Shown piece by piece: positions 1 to 13,343 of a stretch of 41,674 nucleotides of DNA. Under the pieces are notes generated by a model, which saw nothing but the letters and a program-made list of their open reading frames with translations, was not told the DNA's origin and did no database searches. Positions within the stretch are counted from its first letter, which is position 1; every line of letters begins with the position of its first letter. This stretch comes from Mesostigma viride (Eukaryota; Streptophyta; Mesostigmatophyceae; Mesostigmatales; Mesostigmataceae): contig RPFO01001130.1 in NCBI GenBank assembly GCA_009746045.1, forward strand, positions 71,501-113,174, read 5' to 3'. Made by a program: the position numbers and the translations under genes.

Positions 1-3000
1 ATGGCACTGGTGCACCAGATGCGAGAGCGACTGGCCGAGTTCCCTGGCGCGGGGGAAGGCCTGCGAGTGACGACGGTGTTGGCAAACCCAAGCGTTGCGG
101 AGCTGGCGGCGGTGATGGCGTGTGGGAGGCAGGTGACATGGGAGCATGCGGTGGAGCTGCGGATGCAATCCCTCTGTGGAGACATGGCCACGGGCATGCT
201 GCCTCCCGTCTCGTATGGCCAGGAGCAGATGCTGGCATTACACGAACTGGACCCGACCAGCCCTGCCTACAACTTGGGACTCTGGTGGCATGTGGTAGGC
301 CATGTGGATGTCGACATCTTGCGACAGAGCATGCAGGAGGTGGTTGGACGTCACGAAGCGCTTCGGACCCATTATGCTATGCCAGCACTGCAGGCGGCTT
401 CCCAGGGTGTGCCAGTGGCTGTCCAGGTGGTTGTGCCTCCCGATGACTTTGTCCTCCCGTTTGAAATGGTGGATGCAGGGGATGACGACCAAGTTGTGCG
501 GGCCGCACTCCATAGGGAGGCCTCGACACCTTTTGACCCGTACACAGGGCCCCTGGTGCGCTGCCTGCTGGTACAGAGGGGTGACCACTCTGGTGCCCTC
601 ATGGTGAACATGCACCACTCGGTGAGTGACGGCCTCTCAGGGGTGCTGCTCATGCGTGAGCTCTGCCACATCTACTCATCAATCGTGAAAGGTGTCGAGG
701 CGTGCTTGCCCCCACTCCCAGTGCAGTACAGTGACTATGCGGTGTGGCAGCGGCGTTGGTTGGAGGATTCAGGGGAGATGGCTGCCCAGTTGGCATACTG
801 GAAGGGCCTTTTGTCAGACGCGCCGTTGCTCCTGGAACTGCCGACCGACAAACCGAGGCCAAGGGTGCAGTCCCTCAAAGGTGACTGCCTGGCATTCACC
901 CTGGAAAGGGGGGTGGTTCAGGCGCTGAAGAAGCTTGCACAGGAATGTGGTGCGACCTTGTTCATGGTCATGCTGACACTATGGGCGGCTCTGCTGGGGC
1001 GTTGCAGCCGGCAGGATAAGGTGGTGGTGGGCACGCCGTGGAATGGGCGCAACAAAGCCGAGGTGCAGCACCTGGTCGGGTACTTCATCAACCCGCTGGC
1101 CCTCTGTGTGGATGTGGACGGGGCGCTGCCCTTCTCACGCATGGTGCAGCACGTGCGCGATGTGGTCCTGTCCGCCATGGAACATGCAGATGCACCCTTC
1201 CACAAGGTGGTGGAGGCTGTGGGGGCGACCGGGGGGGTTGGTCACAACCCCGTCTTCCAGTCCATGGTGGTGCCCTACGAGGTGGCTGGCATGAGTGAGT
1301 TGGCACTGGGACCAGGTGCCCGCATCATGCCGAATCAAAGCGTTTACCGCCACAGCTCCTCTAAGGTGGATGTGACCCTTGTCCTGTTTGATGAAGCGCA
1401 CACCGGCAACCTGGCTCTGCTGCTTGAGTACCGGACGGACCTGTGGTGTGAGGCCAGCATGCAGCGGCTGGGCCAGCAGCTGGTGTGCCTGGCCAGCAGC
1501 GCCGTGGCATCCCCCGAGACGCCGGTGGGCCGGCTGCCGATGATGACCGAGGCGGAGCGCATGCGGGTGGTGGAGGACTGGAACGCTACAGACACGGCCT
1601 TTGCTTGTGCTGGCAAGTGCTTGCACGAGCTGTTTGATGAGCAGGTGTCTCGCACGCCGGACAATGTGGCGGTTGAGATGGAGACGGAGCACGTGACCTA
1701 CCGGGAGTTGCAGCAACGGGCGGACGCCTTGGCTCGCAGTTTGCAGGATGCCGGCACGGTGGTGGGTGGCCGGGTTGGCCTGTGCATGAAGGGCTGTGCG
1801 GAGATGGTGGTGGGTATGCTGGCCATCCTCAAGGCTGGGTGTGCGTACGTGCCGTTGGACCCTGAGTACCCAGCCGAGCGTGTGCAGGGTATGGTGGCGG
1901 ATGCTGACATCAGCCTTCTCCTGACAAGTTCGCATCAGCAACCCCCATGGGGTGCTGAAATGTTCGCACTTGTAAAGCAGTTGGATGTGCCATCAACCCA
2001 TGGATACGTCCCTGACCTTCCCAAGCAGAAACCGACCATTCCCTGTAAGGGTAACCCCACCGACCTTGCCTATGTGCTCTTCACATCAGGCACAACGGGC
2101 CGCCCCAAGGGCGTCATGGTGGAGCACCGCAGCGTGTGCAACCTGGTGGCATGCGTGGTTGACAGGTGGCAGCTGGATGGCAGCAGCCGCGTCCTGCAAC
2201 TTGCCAATCCCAGCTTTGATGCATCTGTGGCTGAGGTGTTTGGGACGCTTGCTGCTGGAGGGACCCTGGTCATGCATCCGCCTGGGTCCGACCTGCAGGA
2301 CTCGCTTGGCCGCGCCACCTGTGCCGTTGTGGTTCCTTCCGTCCTCGCCATGCTGAACCCTGCGCACTTCCCGGGCCTGTCCACCCTCTGCATCGCTGGA
2401 GAGATGGTTCCCCTGCACATGGCGACCAGCTGGGCAGCGGGCAGGCGGTGCCTCAATGGCTACGGCCCCACTGAATGCTGCGTCGCTTCCACCATGGGGC
2501 AGATGACAGCGGAGGACGAGTCAGTCTCCATAGGTGGCCCACTTCCAAACGTGCAGGTCTACGTGCTGGATGCCTACCTCCAACCCACACCCATTGGGGT
2601 GTCAGGGGAGCTGTACATTGGCGGTGCAGGCGTGGCCAGGGGCTATGCCAACCGGGACGACCTGACCAGGGAGAGGTTCCTGGACAACCCGTTTGGGGCA
2701 AGCAGGCTGTACCGAACGGGGACCTGGCCCGGTGGCTGCCTGATGGCCGGCTGGAGTGCTTGGGGCGTTTGGACCGGCAGGTGAAAGTGAGCGGCATACG
2801 CATGGAGCTCGGTGAGGTGGAGAGCGTGCTGGAGTCCTGCCCAGGTGTGGTCAAGGCGGTTGCCGTTTTGCAGGATGTGGGCAGAAGCCCATATAAACCT
2901 GGCTTGCCTGAGAAGCTCCTGGTGGCCTATGTAGTCCCTGCCAGTGTCCAGGTGGATGCGTTGATGGACGCGGCTCGGCGCAAGCTCCCCAGCTACATGG

Positions 3001-6000
3001 TTCCCTCGGCGGTGGTGGCCCTGGAGAGGTTCCCGGTGACCGTCTCGGGCAAGGTGGACGCGAGGGCACTTCCCCCGGTGGATCTGAGCAGCAGTGGCAG
3101 TCGCCAGTATGTAGCGCCTCGAAACGTGTACGAGGCACGCGTGCAGGCTGTGTGCCAAGACGTGCTGGGTGTGGCTTCGCTGAGCGTGCTAGCGAGCTTC
3201 CACGAGTTTGGCATCAACTCGCTCATGGCCATAGCATTGGTGCACCAGATGCGAGAGCGACTGGCTGAGTTCCCTGGCGCGGGGGAAGGCCTGCGAGTGA
3301 CGACGGTGTTGGCAAACCCAAGCGTTGCGGAGCTGGCGGCGGTGATGGCGTGTGGGAGGCAGGTGACATGGGAGCATGCGGTGGAGCTGCGTATGCAATC
3401 CTTCTGTGGAGACATGGCCACGGGCATGCTGCCTCCCGTCTCGTATGGCCAGGAGCAGATGCTGGCATTACACGAACTGGACCCGACCAGCCCTGCCTAC
3501 AACATGGGACTCTGGTGGCATGTGGTAGGCCATGTGGATGTCGACATCTTGCGACAGAGCATGCAGGAGGTGGTTGGACGTCACGAAGCGCTTCGGACCC
3601 ATTATGCTATGCCAGCACTGCAGGCGGCTTCTCAGTGTGTGCCAGTGGCTGTCCAGGTGGTTGTGCCTCCCGATGACTTTGTCCTCCCGTTTGAGATGGT
3701 GGATGCAGGGGATGACGACCAAGTTATGCGGGCCGCACTCCATAGGGAGGCCTTGACACCTTTTGACCCGTACACAGGGCCCCTGGTGCGCTGCCTGCTG
3801 GTACAGAGGGGTGACCACTCTAGTGCCCTCATGGTGAACATGCACCACTCGGTGAGTGATGGTCTCTCAACAGTGCTGCTCATGCGTGAGCTCTGCCACA
3901 TCTACTCATCAATCGTGAAAGGTGTCGAGGCGTGCTTGCCCCCACTCCCAGTGCAGTACAGTGACTATGCGGTGTGGCAGCGGCGTTGGTTGGAGGATTC
4001 AGGGGAGATGGCTGCCCAGTTGGCATACTGGAAGGGTCTTTTGTCAGACGCGCCGTTGCTCCTGGAACTGCCGACCGACAAGCCGAGGCCAAGGGTGCAG
4101 TCCCTCAAAGGTGACTGCCTGGCATTCACCCTGGAAAGGGGGGTGGTTAAGGCGCTGAAGAAGCTTGCACAGGAATGTGGTGCGACCTTGTTCATGGTCA
4201 TGCTGACACTATGGGCGGCTCTGCTGGGGCGTTGCAGCCGGCAGGATAAGGTGGTGGTGGGCACGCCGTGGAATGGGCGCAACAAAGCCGAGGTGCAGCA
4301 CCTGGTCGGGTACTTCATCAACCCGCTGGCCCTCTGTGTGGATGTGGACGGGGCGCTGCCCTTCTCACGCATGGTGCAGCACGTGCGCGATGTGGTCCTG
4401 TCCGCCATGGAACATTCAGATGCACCCTTCCACAAGGTGGTGGAGGCTGTGGGGGTGAGCGGGTCGGTTGGCCACAACCCCGTCTTCCAGTCCATGGTGG
4501 TGCCCTACGAGGTGGCTGGCATGAGTGAGTTGGCACTGGGACCAAGTGCCCGCATCATGCGGAATCAAAGCGTTTACCGCCACAGCTCCTCTAAGGTGGA
4601 CGTGAGCCTTGTCCTGTTTGATGAAGCACAGACCGGCAACCTGGCTCTGCTGCTTGAGTACCGGACGGACCTGTGGTGTGAGGCCAGCATGCAGCGGCTG
4701 GGCCAGCAGCTGGTGTGCCTGGCCAGCAGCGCCGTGGCATCCCCCGACACGCCGGTGGGCCGCCTGCCGATGATGACCGAGGCGGAGCGCAGGCAGGTGG
4801 TGGAGGACTGGAACGCTACAGACACGGCCTTTGCTTGTGCTGGCAAGTGCTTGCACGAGCTGTTTGATGAGCAGGTGTCTCGCACGCCAGACAATGTGGC
4901 GGTTGAGATGGAGACGGAGCACGTGACCTACCGGGAGTTGCAGCAACGGGCGGACACCTTGGCTCGCAGTTTGCAGGATGCCGGCACGGTGGTGGGTGGC
5001 CGGGTTGGCCTGTGCATGAAGGGCTGTGCGGAGATGGTGGTGGGTATGCTGGCCATCCTCAAGGCTGGGTGTGCGTACGTGCCGTTGGACCCTGAGTACC
5101 CAGCCGAGCGTGTGCAGGGTATGGTGGCGGATGCTGACATCAGCCTTCTCCTGACGAGCCCGTGCCAGCAACCCCCATGGGGTGCTGACATGCACGCCAA
5201 TGTGACGCTGCTGGAGGTGCCGGCGACCTCCTGCTGTGTCAGCTCTCCTGGCCTCCCGGTAACAAGGCCCGCTGCTTCCTTTAGAGTGTCCCCTGCAGAC
5301 CTTGCCTATGTCATCTTTACGTCAGGCACGACAGGCCGCCCCAAGGGCGTCATGGTGGAGCACCGCAGCGCGTGCAACCTGGTGGCATGCGTGATTGACA
5401 GGTGGCAGCTGGACGGCAGCAGCCGCGTGTTGCAGCTGACCAGCCCCAGCTTTGACATGTCCGTCTCGGAGATATTTGGGACGCTGTGCTGCGGTGGGGC
5501 GCTGGTCACATGCCGGCCACATGACAACCTGCATGAGCGGCTGCACCTTGCCTCGTTTGCGCGCTTCACACCCTCGCTGCTGGCCACACTGGACCCGACG
5601 AACTTCCCCCGCCTGGCCGCACTCGTGTCGGGGGGCGAGCCGCTCCCGTTGGACCTTATGCGGCGCTGGGCGGCCGGTCGACGGCTGTACAACAGCTACG
5701 GCCCAACCGAGTGCACAGGGTCTGCCACCATGGAGCCCATGGACGCCTCGGATGACATTATTGCCATTGGCCGCCCACTGCCCAACGTGAGGATCTACGT
5801 ACTCGACCGCTGCTTGCAGCCCGTGCCGGTGGGGGTCCCTGGCGAGCTCTGCATCGGCGGCATGGGCGTGGCCAGGGGGTACATCAAGCAACCAGAGCTG
5901 ACCAGGGAGAGGTTCCTTGACAACCCACTGGGGGCGGGCAGGCTCTATCGTACCGGGGACCTGGCCCGGTGGCTGCCTGATGGCCGGCTGGAGTGCTTGG

Positions 6001-8040
6001 GGCGCTTGGACCGGCAGGTGAAGCTGCACGGGTTTCGCATCGAGTTGGGTGAGGTGGAGAGCGTGCTGGAGTCCTGCCCAGGTGTGGCCAAGGCAGTGGC
6101 CATTTTGCAGGACATGGCTGGGCATACTGATGCACATGTCACCACTAGCAAGCTTCTGGTGGCCTATGTAGTCCCTGCCAGTGTCCAGGTGGATGCGTTG
6201 ATGGACGCGGCTCGGCGCAAGCTCCCCAGCTACATGGTTCCCTCGGCGGTGGTGGCCCTGGAGAGGTTCCCGGTGACCGTCTCGGGCAAGGTGGACGCGA
6301 GGGCACTTCCCCCGGTGGATCTGAGCAGCAGTGGCGGTCGCCTGTATGTGGCGCCTCGAAACGTGTACGAGGCACGCGTGCAGGCTGTGTGCCAAGACGT
6401 GCTGCGTGTGGCCTCGTTGAGCGTGCTGGCGAGCTTCCACGAGTTTGGCATCAACTCGCTCATGGCCATGGCACTGGTGCACCAGATGCGGGAGCGACTG
6501 GCCGAGTTCCCTGGCGCGGGGGAAGGCCTGCGGGTGACGACGGTGTTGGCAAACCCAAGCGTTGCGGAGCTGGCGGCGGTGATGGCGTGTGGGAGGCAGG
6601 TGACACGGGAGCATGCGGTGGAGCTGCGGATGCAATCCCTCCGTGGAGACATGGCCACGGGCATGCTGCCTCCCATCTCGTATGGCCAGGAGCAGATGCT
6701 GGCATTACATGAACTGGACCCGACCAGCCCTGCCTACAACATGGGACTCTGGTGGAGTGTGGTTGGCCGTGTGGATGTCGACATCTTGCGACGGAGCATG
6801 CAGGAGGTCATTGGACGTCACGAAGCGCTTCGGACCCATTATGCTATGCCAGCACTGCAGGCGGCTTCCCAGTGTGTGCCATTGGCTGTCCAGGTGGTTG
6901 TGCCTCCCGATGACTTTGTCCTCCCGTTTGAGGTGGTGGATGCAGGGGATGACGACCAAGTTATGCGGGCCGCACTCCATAGGGAGGCCTCGACACCTTT
7001 TGACCCGTACACAGGGCCCCTGGTGCGCTGCCTGCTGGTACAGAGGGGTGACCACTCTAGTGCCCTCATGGTGAACATGCACCACTCGGTGAGTGACGGC
7101 CTCTCAGGGGTGCTGCTCATGCGTGAGCTCTGCCACATCTACTCATCAATCGTGAAGGGTGTCGAGGCGTGCTTGCCCCCACTCCCAGTGCAGTACAGTG
7201 ACTATGCGGTGTGGCAGCGGCGTTGGTTGGAGGATTCAGGGGAGATGGCTGCCCAGCTGGCGTACTGGAAGGGTCATCTGTCAGAAGCACCATCGCTCCT
7301 GGAACTGCCGACCGACAAGCTAAGGCCTAGATTGCAGTCCCTCAAAGGGGATTACTCGGAATTTTCCCTGGAAAAGGCCGTGGTTCAAGAATTGAAGAAG
7401 CTTGCACAGGAATGTGGTGCGACCTTGTTCATGGTCATGCTGACACTATGGGCGGCTCTGCTGGGGCGTTGCAGCCGGCAGGACAAGGTGGTGGTGGGCA
7501 CGCCGTGGAATGGGCGCAACAAAGCCGAGGTGCAGCACCTGGTCGGGTACTTCATCAACCCGCTGGCCCTCTGTGTGGATGTGGACGGGGCGCTGCCCTT
7601 CTCACGCATGGTGCAGCACGTGCGCGATGTGGTCCTGTCCGCCATGGAACATGCAGATGCGCCCTTCCACAAGGTGGTGGAGGCCGTGGGGGCAACAGGG
7701 AGTGTGAGTGGCAATCCCATTTTTCAAGCCATGATCATGCCCAACGAGGTGGCTGGCATGAGTGAGATGGCACTGGGGTCGGATGCCAGGGTCTTGCCGG
7801 GTCGGCGTGTCTACCGCCACGGCTCCTCTAAGGTGGATGTGACCCTTGTCCTGTTTGATGAAGCACAGACCGGCAACCTGACTCTGCTGCTTGAGTACCG
7901 GACGGACCTGTGGTGTGAGGCCAGCATGCAGCGGCTGGGCCAGCAGCTGGTGTGCCTGGCCAGCAGCGCCGTGGCATCCCCCGAGACGCCGGTGGGCCGC
8001 CTGCCGATGATGACCGAGGCGGAGCGCGCGCAGTTGGTGG
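1..8040 (+). repeat. Tandemly duplicated NRPS modules (period ~3.23 kb, 2.5 copies)
   Basis: The sequence beginning GCACTGGTGCACCAGATGCG at 4 recurs near 3234 and 6471. The repeat units are 3,230 and 3,237 bp. The PCP and C domains and the first third of the A domain are almost identical among copies. Similarity falls in the A-domain core (about 1925-2700 versus 5155-5930) and recovers afterwards. The third copy matches through the C domain until about 8040, then leads into an unrelated A domain. The 3,230-bp spacing is not a multiple of three, consistent with one missing base in copy 1. Confidence 0.93.
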
Positions 8041-11000
8041 AATCCTCACAGCTGACTCGTTGGTTGCAGACGCCTCCCTCCCCGCTCACGCTGTGTGACC
8101 TGTGGGACTGCCAGGTGGCCACCCGGCCTGCCGACACAGCGGCGCGCTGCCAAGAAGCAGCCCTCTCGTTTGCCGAGCTGGAAGACGCCGCAGTGATGGT
8201 GTCTGCCGTGCTAGCTGCCAGCGGCGTGGGTGCAGAGGCGCGCGTGGCCATCGTCATGGAGCGGTCGCTGCTTATGCTGGCCGCCATGCTGGGTGTGCTC
8301 AAGGCCGGCGCATGCTACGTGTCCCTTGACCCCGCCAACCCGCCTGCCTACCTGGCCAGCCTGTTGGCTGTCGCGTCGGTCAAGGCGCTGCTGTGGGACC
8401 ACGCTGTCGCCGGGCGGTTGCAGGGCATGGTCGGGCTGGAGCAAACCGCGTGCTTTATCGTGGACAACCTCGTTGCGGATGCCAGGAGTCCCTCAAGCAC
8501 AAGGGGAAAATGGGGTCCAAACCAGCAAACGCCAACAGGTCCGGCCATCCATGCTGACAACGCGGCAGTCTGCCTGTTCAGCTCTGGCAGCTCCGGCGTG
8601 CCAAAGGGGGTGGAGTTGACCCACCGCGCGCTCGTGGCCAAGCTGGAGGGCTACTGGGCGGCGTGCCCCTTTGCGCCCGATGAAGCCTGCCTGGCGCGCA
8701 CCACGGTGTCGTTTGTGGACCACACGCTGGAGATCCTCGGGTCGCTCCTGCGCGGCGTGCCCGTAGTGCTGGCGACCGCGCACGAGGCGCGCGACCCGTT
8801 GTCTCTGCTGCATGTGGCAGTGTCCGCCCATGTCACGCGGCTGGTGGTCGTTCCGTCGCTGCTGCAGGCAATGCTGGCAGACACGCAGGAGGAAGAGGGT
8901 GCGCGTGCCACCTGGCGCAAGGGGCCCCTCTCGCTTGTCATCAGCAGCGGCGAGGCGCTCCCCTTGTCCCTGGCGCAGGCATTCCTGGCAGCCGCGGGCG
9001 ACCGCTGCCAGCTGGTCAACCTGTACGGGTCCACGGAGACGTGCGGCGACGCCACGTGGGCGCCCGTGACGCGGGCCATGGTGGCCGCTGGGCATGTCAC
9101 GGTCGGCCGCCCCCTGTTGCGTGCCGTCACGCTGGTCCTGGACGACCATGGCCAGCTGGCACCGCTGGGCGTTCCCGGGGAGCTATGTGTGGGCGGCGGC
9201 GTGGTCGCGCGTGGGTACCTCCACCAGCCGGAGCTGACCACGTCACGCTTCACACACATACCCGTCGCCGACCTGCTGGGAACGGGGGCTGCAGGGTTGC
9301 CACCATCCGGCTTACCTCAGCATCCCCCAATAGGCAGGTTGACCCCAAGCTCCACAGACGCTGCTGATGGAAAAACCAGCCGCTCCTCGCTTCTCCTGTA
9401 CCGCACGGGGGACCTCGCGCGGCTGCTGCCATGTGGCGACCTGGCGCTGATGGGCCGCTTGGACCACCAGGTCAAAGTGAGGGGCGTACGCCTGGAGCTT
9501 GGCTTTGTGGAGCAGGCCATGGCCCGGCTGCCAGGCGTGGCTGCTGCCGGGGCCGTGCTGGTGCCCGCCACGCAGCAGGGCCTCGCGGACGCGGCGGGCC
9601 ATGACACGCTGGTGGCGGTGGTGAGCCCCCGGGGGCATGTCCCGGAGGCGCTGCTGGCGGCCCTTCGGCAGCAACTGCCGCTGTACGCCCTCCCCACGCG
9701 CATCCTGTGCGTGGACGAGCTGCCACGCCTCATCAGCGGCAAGCTCGACCGCCGCAAGCTGCTGGCCATGGCGACAGCGGAGATGGCGGAGATGCGACGC
9801 GTGGGAACAGGTGGGGGTGGCCGTGAGGCGCCCGTGGCGCATGCGGCAGTCAGGATGGACCCGTTGGAGGCCAAGCTGGCCGCGTTGTGGGGGAAGGTGC
9901 TGCGCCTGCCCAGCGTGTCCGTGTTCGACGACTTCTTCAACATCGGGGGAAACTCACTGGTGGCGGTGCAGCTCCAGAGGGAGCTGGCCAGGGAGCTGGC
10001 CAGGGACCCTGCACTCGCACCTCTTGCATCGGGCGACCAGCAACTGTCGGTGTTCAGCCACCGCACCATCAGCAGCATGGCCGCTGAGGCTGCTGCCACA
10101 CTGGGCAGGACGGCAGGCATGAATGCCAGCGAGCATGACCGCGCTTCTAGGGGTGCTAATGCTGCCACATCCCTGTCATCCAGCAATGCAGAGCCAGCCG
10201 CGTCAGGTGACGAGCACGCAATGTCCGGTGCACTGGAGGTTGTCACGTCCAACCTGCGCTTCCTGTGGAGCTTCTCCGTCGTCATGCTCCACTTTGGCCA
10301 CTGCGGGGGCCAGAACCTGCGCTGCTTCCAGAACACGCCCCTGGCCGGGCTGTGGGCCCCGCACGACAATACCTCGCTCGCCAACTTTGTGCCCAGGGCG
10401 TTCCAGGGGGGCGTCCTGGGCCTGTCCATCTTGTCAGGGATGGGAGCCGCGGCGGGCAGCGCGCGACCATCCCTGCGCACTCCCCTGCTGGCGGTCATGC
10501 TGGCGCTGGTCATGGAGTTTGGCGTATCCCGCACGTTTGACGACCTCGTGCGGTCATCGCCCCAGGAGCACTTCTCCACCACGGCCCACCTGTGGGGGCT
10601 GTGGGCGCTGGCCTTCAACCAGCTGCTGCTGTGGCTATGCGTGGGCACATGGCACAGCAATACCCACCGTGTTCCTTCCAGGACCCGGAATGGTGGTGTT
10701 GTGCTCCTGCTACTAGCTGCCGCCACGGTGCAGTTCCTGCTTCCGATTCTGTTTGCGCTGCTATGGCCCCCGGCCTCTGCAGTGGGTGTTCGTGGGATGT
10801 GGTTCGGTCCCTGGGGCATGCACCAGCTGGGCTGGGAGCCGCTGGGGCCGCGCGTGCTCACCTCCGTGATGCCATTTGCCATCGGGTATGCATACAACAG
10901 TCAGATCACCCGCCTGGTGCACTTGGCGCGGTCGCATGTGTGGCTTCGCGTGGCACTGGCCGCCATCTTTGTGCAGCTCACGGTGCGGTCAACGTTCTTC

Positions 11001-11468
11001 CCCGGCATCCTCTCGGGGCTGGACCTGCGCTCCAGCGAGGCAGCACGCTTTACCACCGTCGCCGACCTGATGGCCACGTGGGAGATTGGGGCATGGTGGC
11101 GGGAGTGGCCGCTGAGGGTGCTGGGCCACGTGGGCGCGCTAGCCGAGGCTATGGTGATGGCGTTTGCGATGCTGGCCATTATGCCAGCGCTGGATGGCAC
11201 GGTCACCAGGCTGGGAGGGGCCTCCCTCCCCATCTATCTTTTCCACCCCCACGTACTGAGGCTGATGGAACCGTTCTCGTTCTGGCTGCTGCGCCAGGTG
11301 TCCTCCAACATGCCGCTGACAGTCATGTTGGAGGTTCTCCTGCCACTCATCTCCACATTAGGTCTGTGCCTCGTGTTTGCCGCGATGCAGCGGAGTGGAC
11401 TGGGCATCGGTAAGGCTGTTGTCGGTTTGTCCCTTGTGCTGCATCTGCTGAAGTGGGCACTTTTTTAA
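1..11468 (+). CDS. Nonribosomal peptide synthetase with C-terminal acyltransferase-3 domain (5' partial, one frameshift)
   Basis: This is a multimodular enzyme that assembles a peptide from amino acids held on phosphopantetheinyl arms. The window opens inside a carrier (PCP) domain. Domain order and approximate positions are: C (199-1500, HHSVSDG at 613-633), A1 (1620-3060, LFTSGTTGRPKG, NGYGPTE), PCP (3110-3350, FGINSL), C (3429-4740), A2 (4850-6300), PCP (6340-6590), C (6663-7970), divergent A3 (8090-9760, LFSSGSSGVPKG, NLYGSTE), PCP (9850-10100, FNIGGNSL), and a hydrophobic multi-pass region (10235-11468) ending in an SLPIYLFHPH-type motif typical of acyltransferase family 3. No thioesterase or reductase domain is present. 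The frame changes at 2717-2721, where A1 lacks one base relative to the matching LYRTGDLARW site in A2. The true start lies upstream of the window, so the ATG at position 1 is internal. No intron is visible in 11.4 kb. The product is unknown. The NRPS assignment is very secure; the role of the terminal domain is inferred. Confidence 0.95.
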
Positions 11469-13104
11469 CCTTTTGTCTTTTTGCGCAGCTGTGTTTTTGG
11501 CAACCTACCACTTTTACTTAGGAGCAGGCGACCTGACCCAACCCTGCGATATATGAGCCCCAGCACATTGCCATGGGCTGCATACTGTCGTTGATGCCGA
11601 GTGGGCAATAGCATCGGGGCAATCCAATAGATATATAGCAGGCAGGCAATAACAGACCTGCATGTAGATAAATGGAAGTTCCTTCATTGAGTAGGTTCAC
11701 GCCGCAAGAAGGTGCGTGTTGCCGGTCCAGATTGCTGCCAGGGTGTCTACAACCACAATCATGTTGCGCCTGACCAAGCGAGCAGTGCTTCTGACGCACG
11801 CATTGCTGCCCATAATAACTAGGATAACATAAAATAATAGTAGCAAAAAGAATTTCCCCCCCTCCTCCTGGGAGGTGGTTAGTGGCACGGCAGGATGGCT
11901 GATGGCCCGTCTCCCCATCCTTCAAGAATATCGGGCTTGAAAGCACTTAAATGAGTGCTCTGTGGCCTCCCAACGGAGGCACTTGAATAATCAATTCATT
12001 AACTTACATCATACAAGTAAGGCCCACTGACATTCTAGATGGATCGAGGACATATCAAGGAGACAACCAGTGCAGGCCAGAAATCGGGAGAATCGAGGAC
12101 ATATATGTATATATGGCGGCTTGCCATAAAACGATATACGCTTGGCTGATCTCGTTAGTACCGGCTACGCCCCCTTCTATGAAGGTTTCAGCCGTGTTCA
12201 GCCCGTTTCACATTTCGAGACTGAAAAAGTCTCGAGTGGACACGTGTGTAGTACTCCTACGCACATCGATCTCGAGTAATATATCTAGCGCCAATTCAGA
12301 CTGGCTTGCATCACCCCCCGGATAGGAGTCTTTTGCGGTTGGACTATAGTTGGTGATGCCTTAAGTAGGATCAGGACTCAGGATCGACGTCCTATAGTCA
12401 GCAGAAGCATGCGAAAGGTCCCCACTTCGATTCCGCGCTGGATTTACTTGCAGATCGCGTTTTCGCGTACCGGCACTCAAGAGCGCAAATGGTTTTCACT
12501 ATTTGCGGCTTGCCATCAAACGATTAAACGATATATACATTCCGCCGCAAACCAATAAACCGATATACATATTGACGTCTTGGGGAGAGATCCAAGATTC
12601 TCAATATTTGGGATTTCAGTGTTCAGCGCTCGCACAATGGGGACACGAGACTAATCATTCATCTCATGCATGTGGGCATGCATGATCCGCAAATAAAGAG
12701 CGATGGCATTGAAGTTAATGAGCTCCACCACCCCCAAATTTGTAGGATCGAGAACGCATGTGGCTCGATTTGGTAAACTGATAGCGAACCGCCAGCCTAG
12801 GGGAATACAGCAGCAGTAGTGTAGAATAGTTAGACAGTGGCCTTGTACATGCCCGCCTACTACAGGCACTATACCAGCTGAGGCCTAGCCTTTTTAGTCA
12901 TGTACATGTGTGCCTATGATGAGCCACCCTCCAGATGATGCCTAGCTTTATTTAATTATGCAGTGCCCATGCAGGGGGTCACTCCCTGCTGAGAAGCCAT
13001 GCCCTAGCTCTTGTATAGCTGTGCTGAGCTTCCCCACCTATGACAGGCTCCCCTTAGCTGGGTGTTGCCTGAAACTCTGGGTGGTGCAGGTGCCCTAGTG
13101 CACC
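11469..13104. other. Non-coding intergenic region
   Basis: No convincing gene lies between the NRPS stop and the provirus flank. A short imperfect direct repeat starting GCGGCTTGCCAT occurs at 12116-12139 and 12505-12538, both followed by ACGATATA-like sequence. ATCGAGGACATAT occurs twice near 12043 and 12092. Open frames here are short and carry no recognisable motif. Confidence 0.6.
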
Positions 13105-13219
13105 TAGAGCAAGTGTTGTTTACATTCCCACCCTTGCAGGAAGTAGCTTAGAATATATGATAGGCCATATGCCCCTTCTCTGGGCTATGTGCTACATATA
13201 CTCCCAACGGAGTTATGTT
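13105..13219 (+). repeat. Direct repeat, copy 1
   Basis: This 115-bp unit starts TAGAGCAAGTGTTGTTTACA and ends GGAGTTATGTT. It recurs almost exactly at 13344-13464 with a small insertion (TTATATAGGCTC-like) in copy 2. The function is unknown. It lies within 300 bp of the provirus left end. Confidence 0.85.
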
Positions 13220-13225
13220 ACAATG

Positions 13226-13280
13226 CAATTCAATTCAATTCAATTCAATTCAATTCAATTCAATTCAATTCAATTCAATT
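13226..13280 (+). repeat. (CAATT)11 microsatellite
   Basis: Eleven uninterrupted CAATT units are followed by CAAT. They lie between the two 115-121-bp direct repeats. The open reading frame through it (repeated QFNSI) is a by-product of the repeat. Confidence 0.97.
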
Positions 13281-13343
13281 CAATAGCGAACCGAGCTGTA
13301 CATCTCGCTCGCAGTATATATAGCTCCCCAACCAGCGCTCCTA

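Noticed and set aside
13226-13280. CRISPR-like or satellite array
   Set aside because: A pure 5-bp microsatellite with no spacers.
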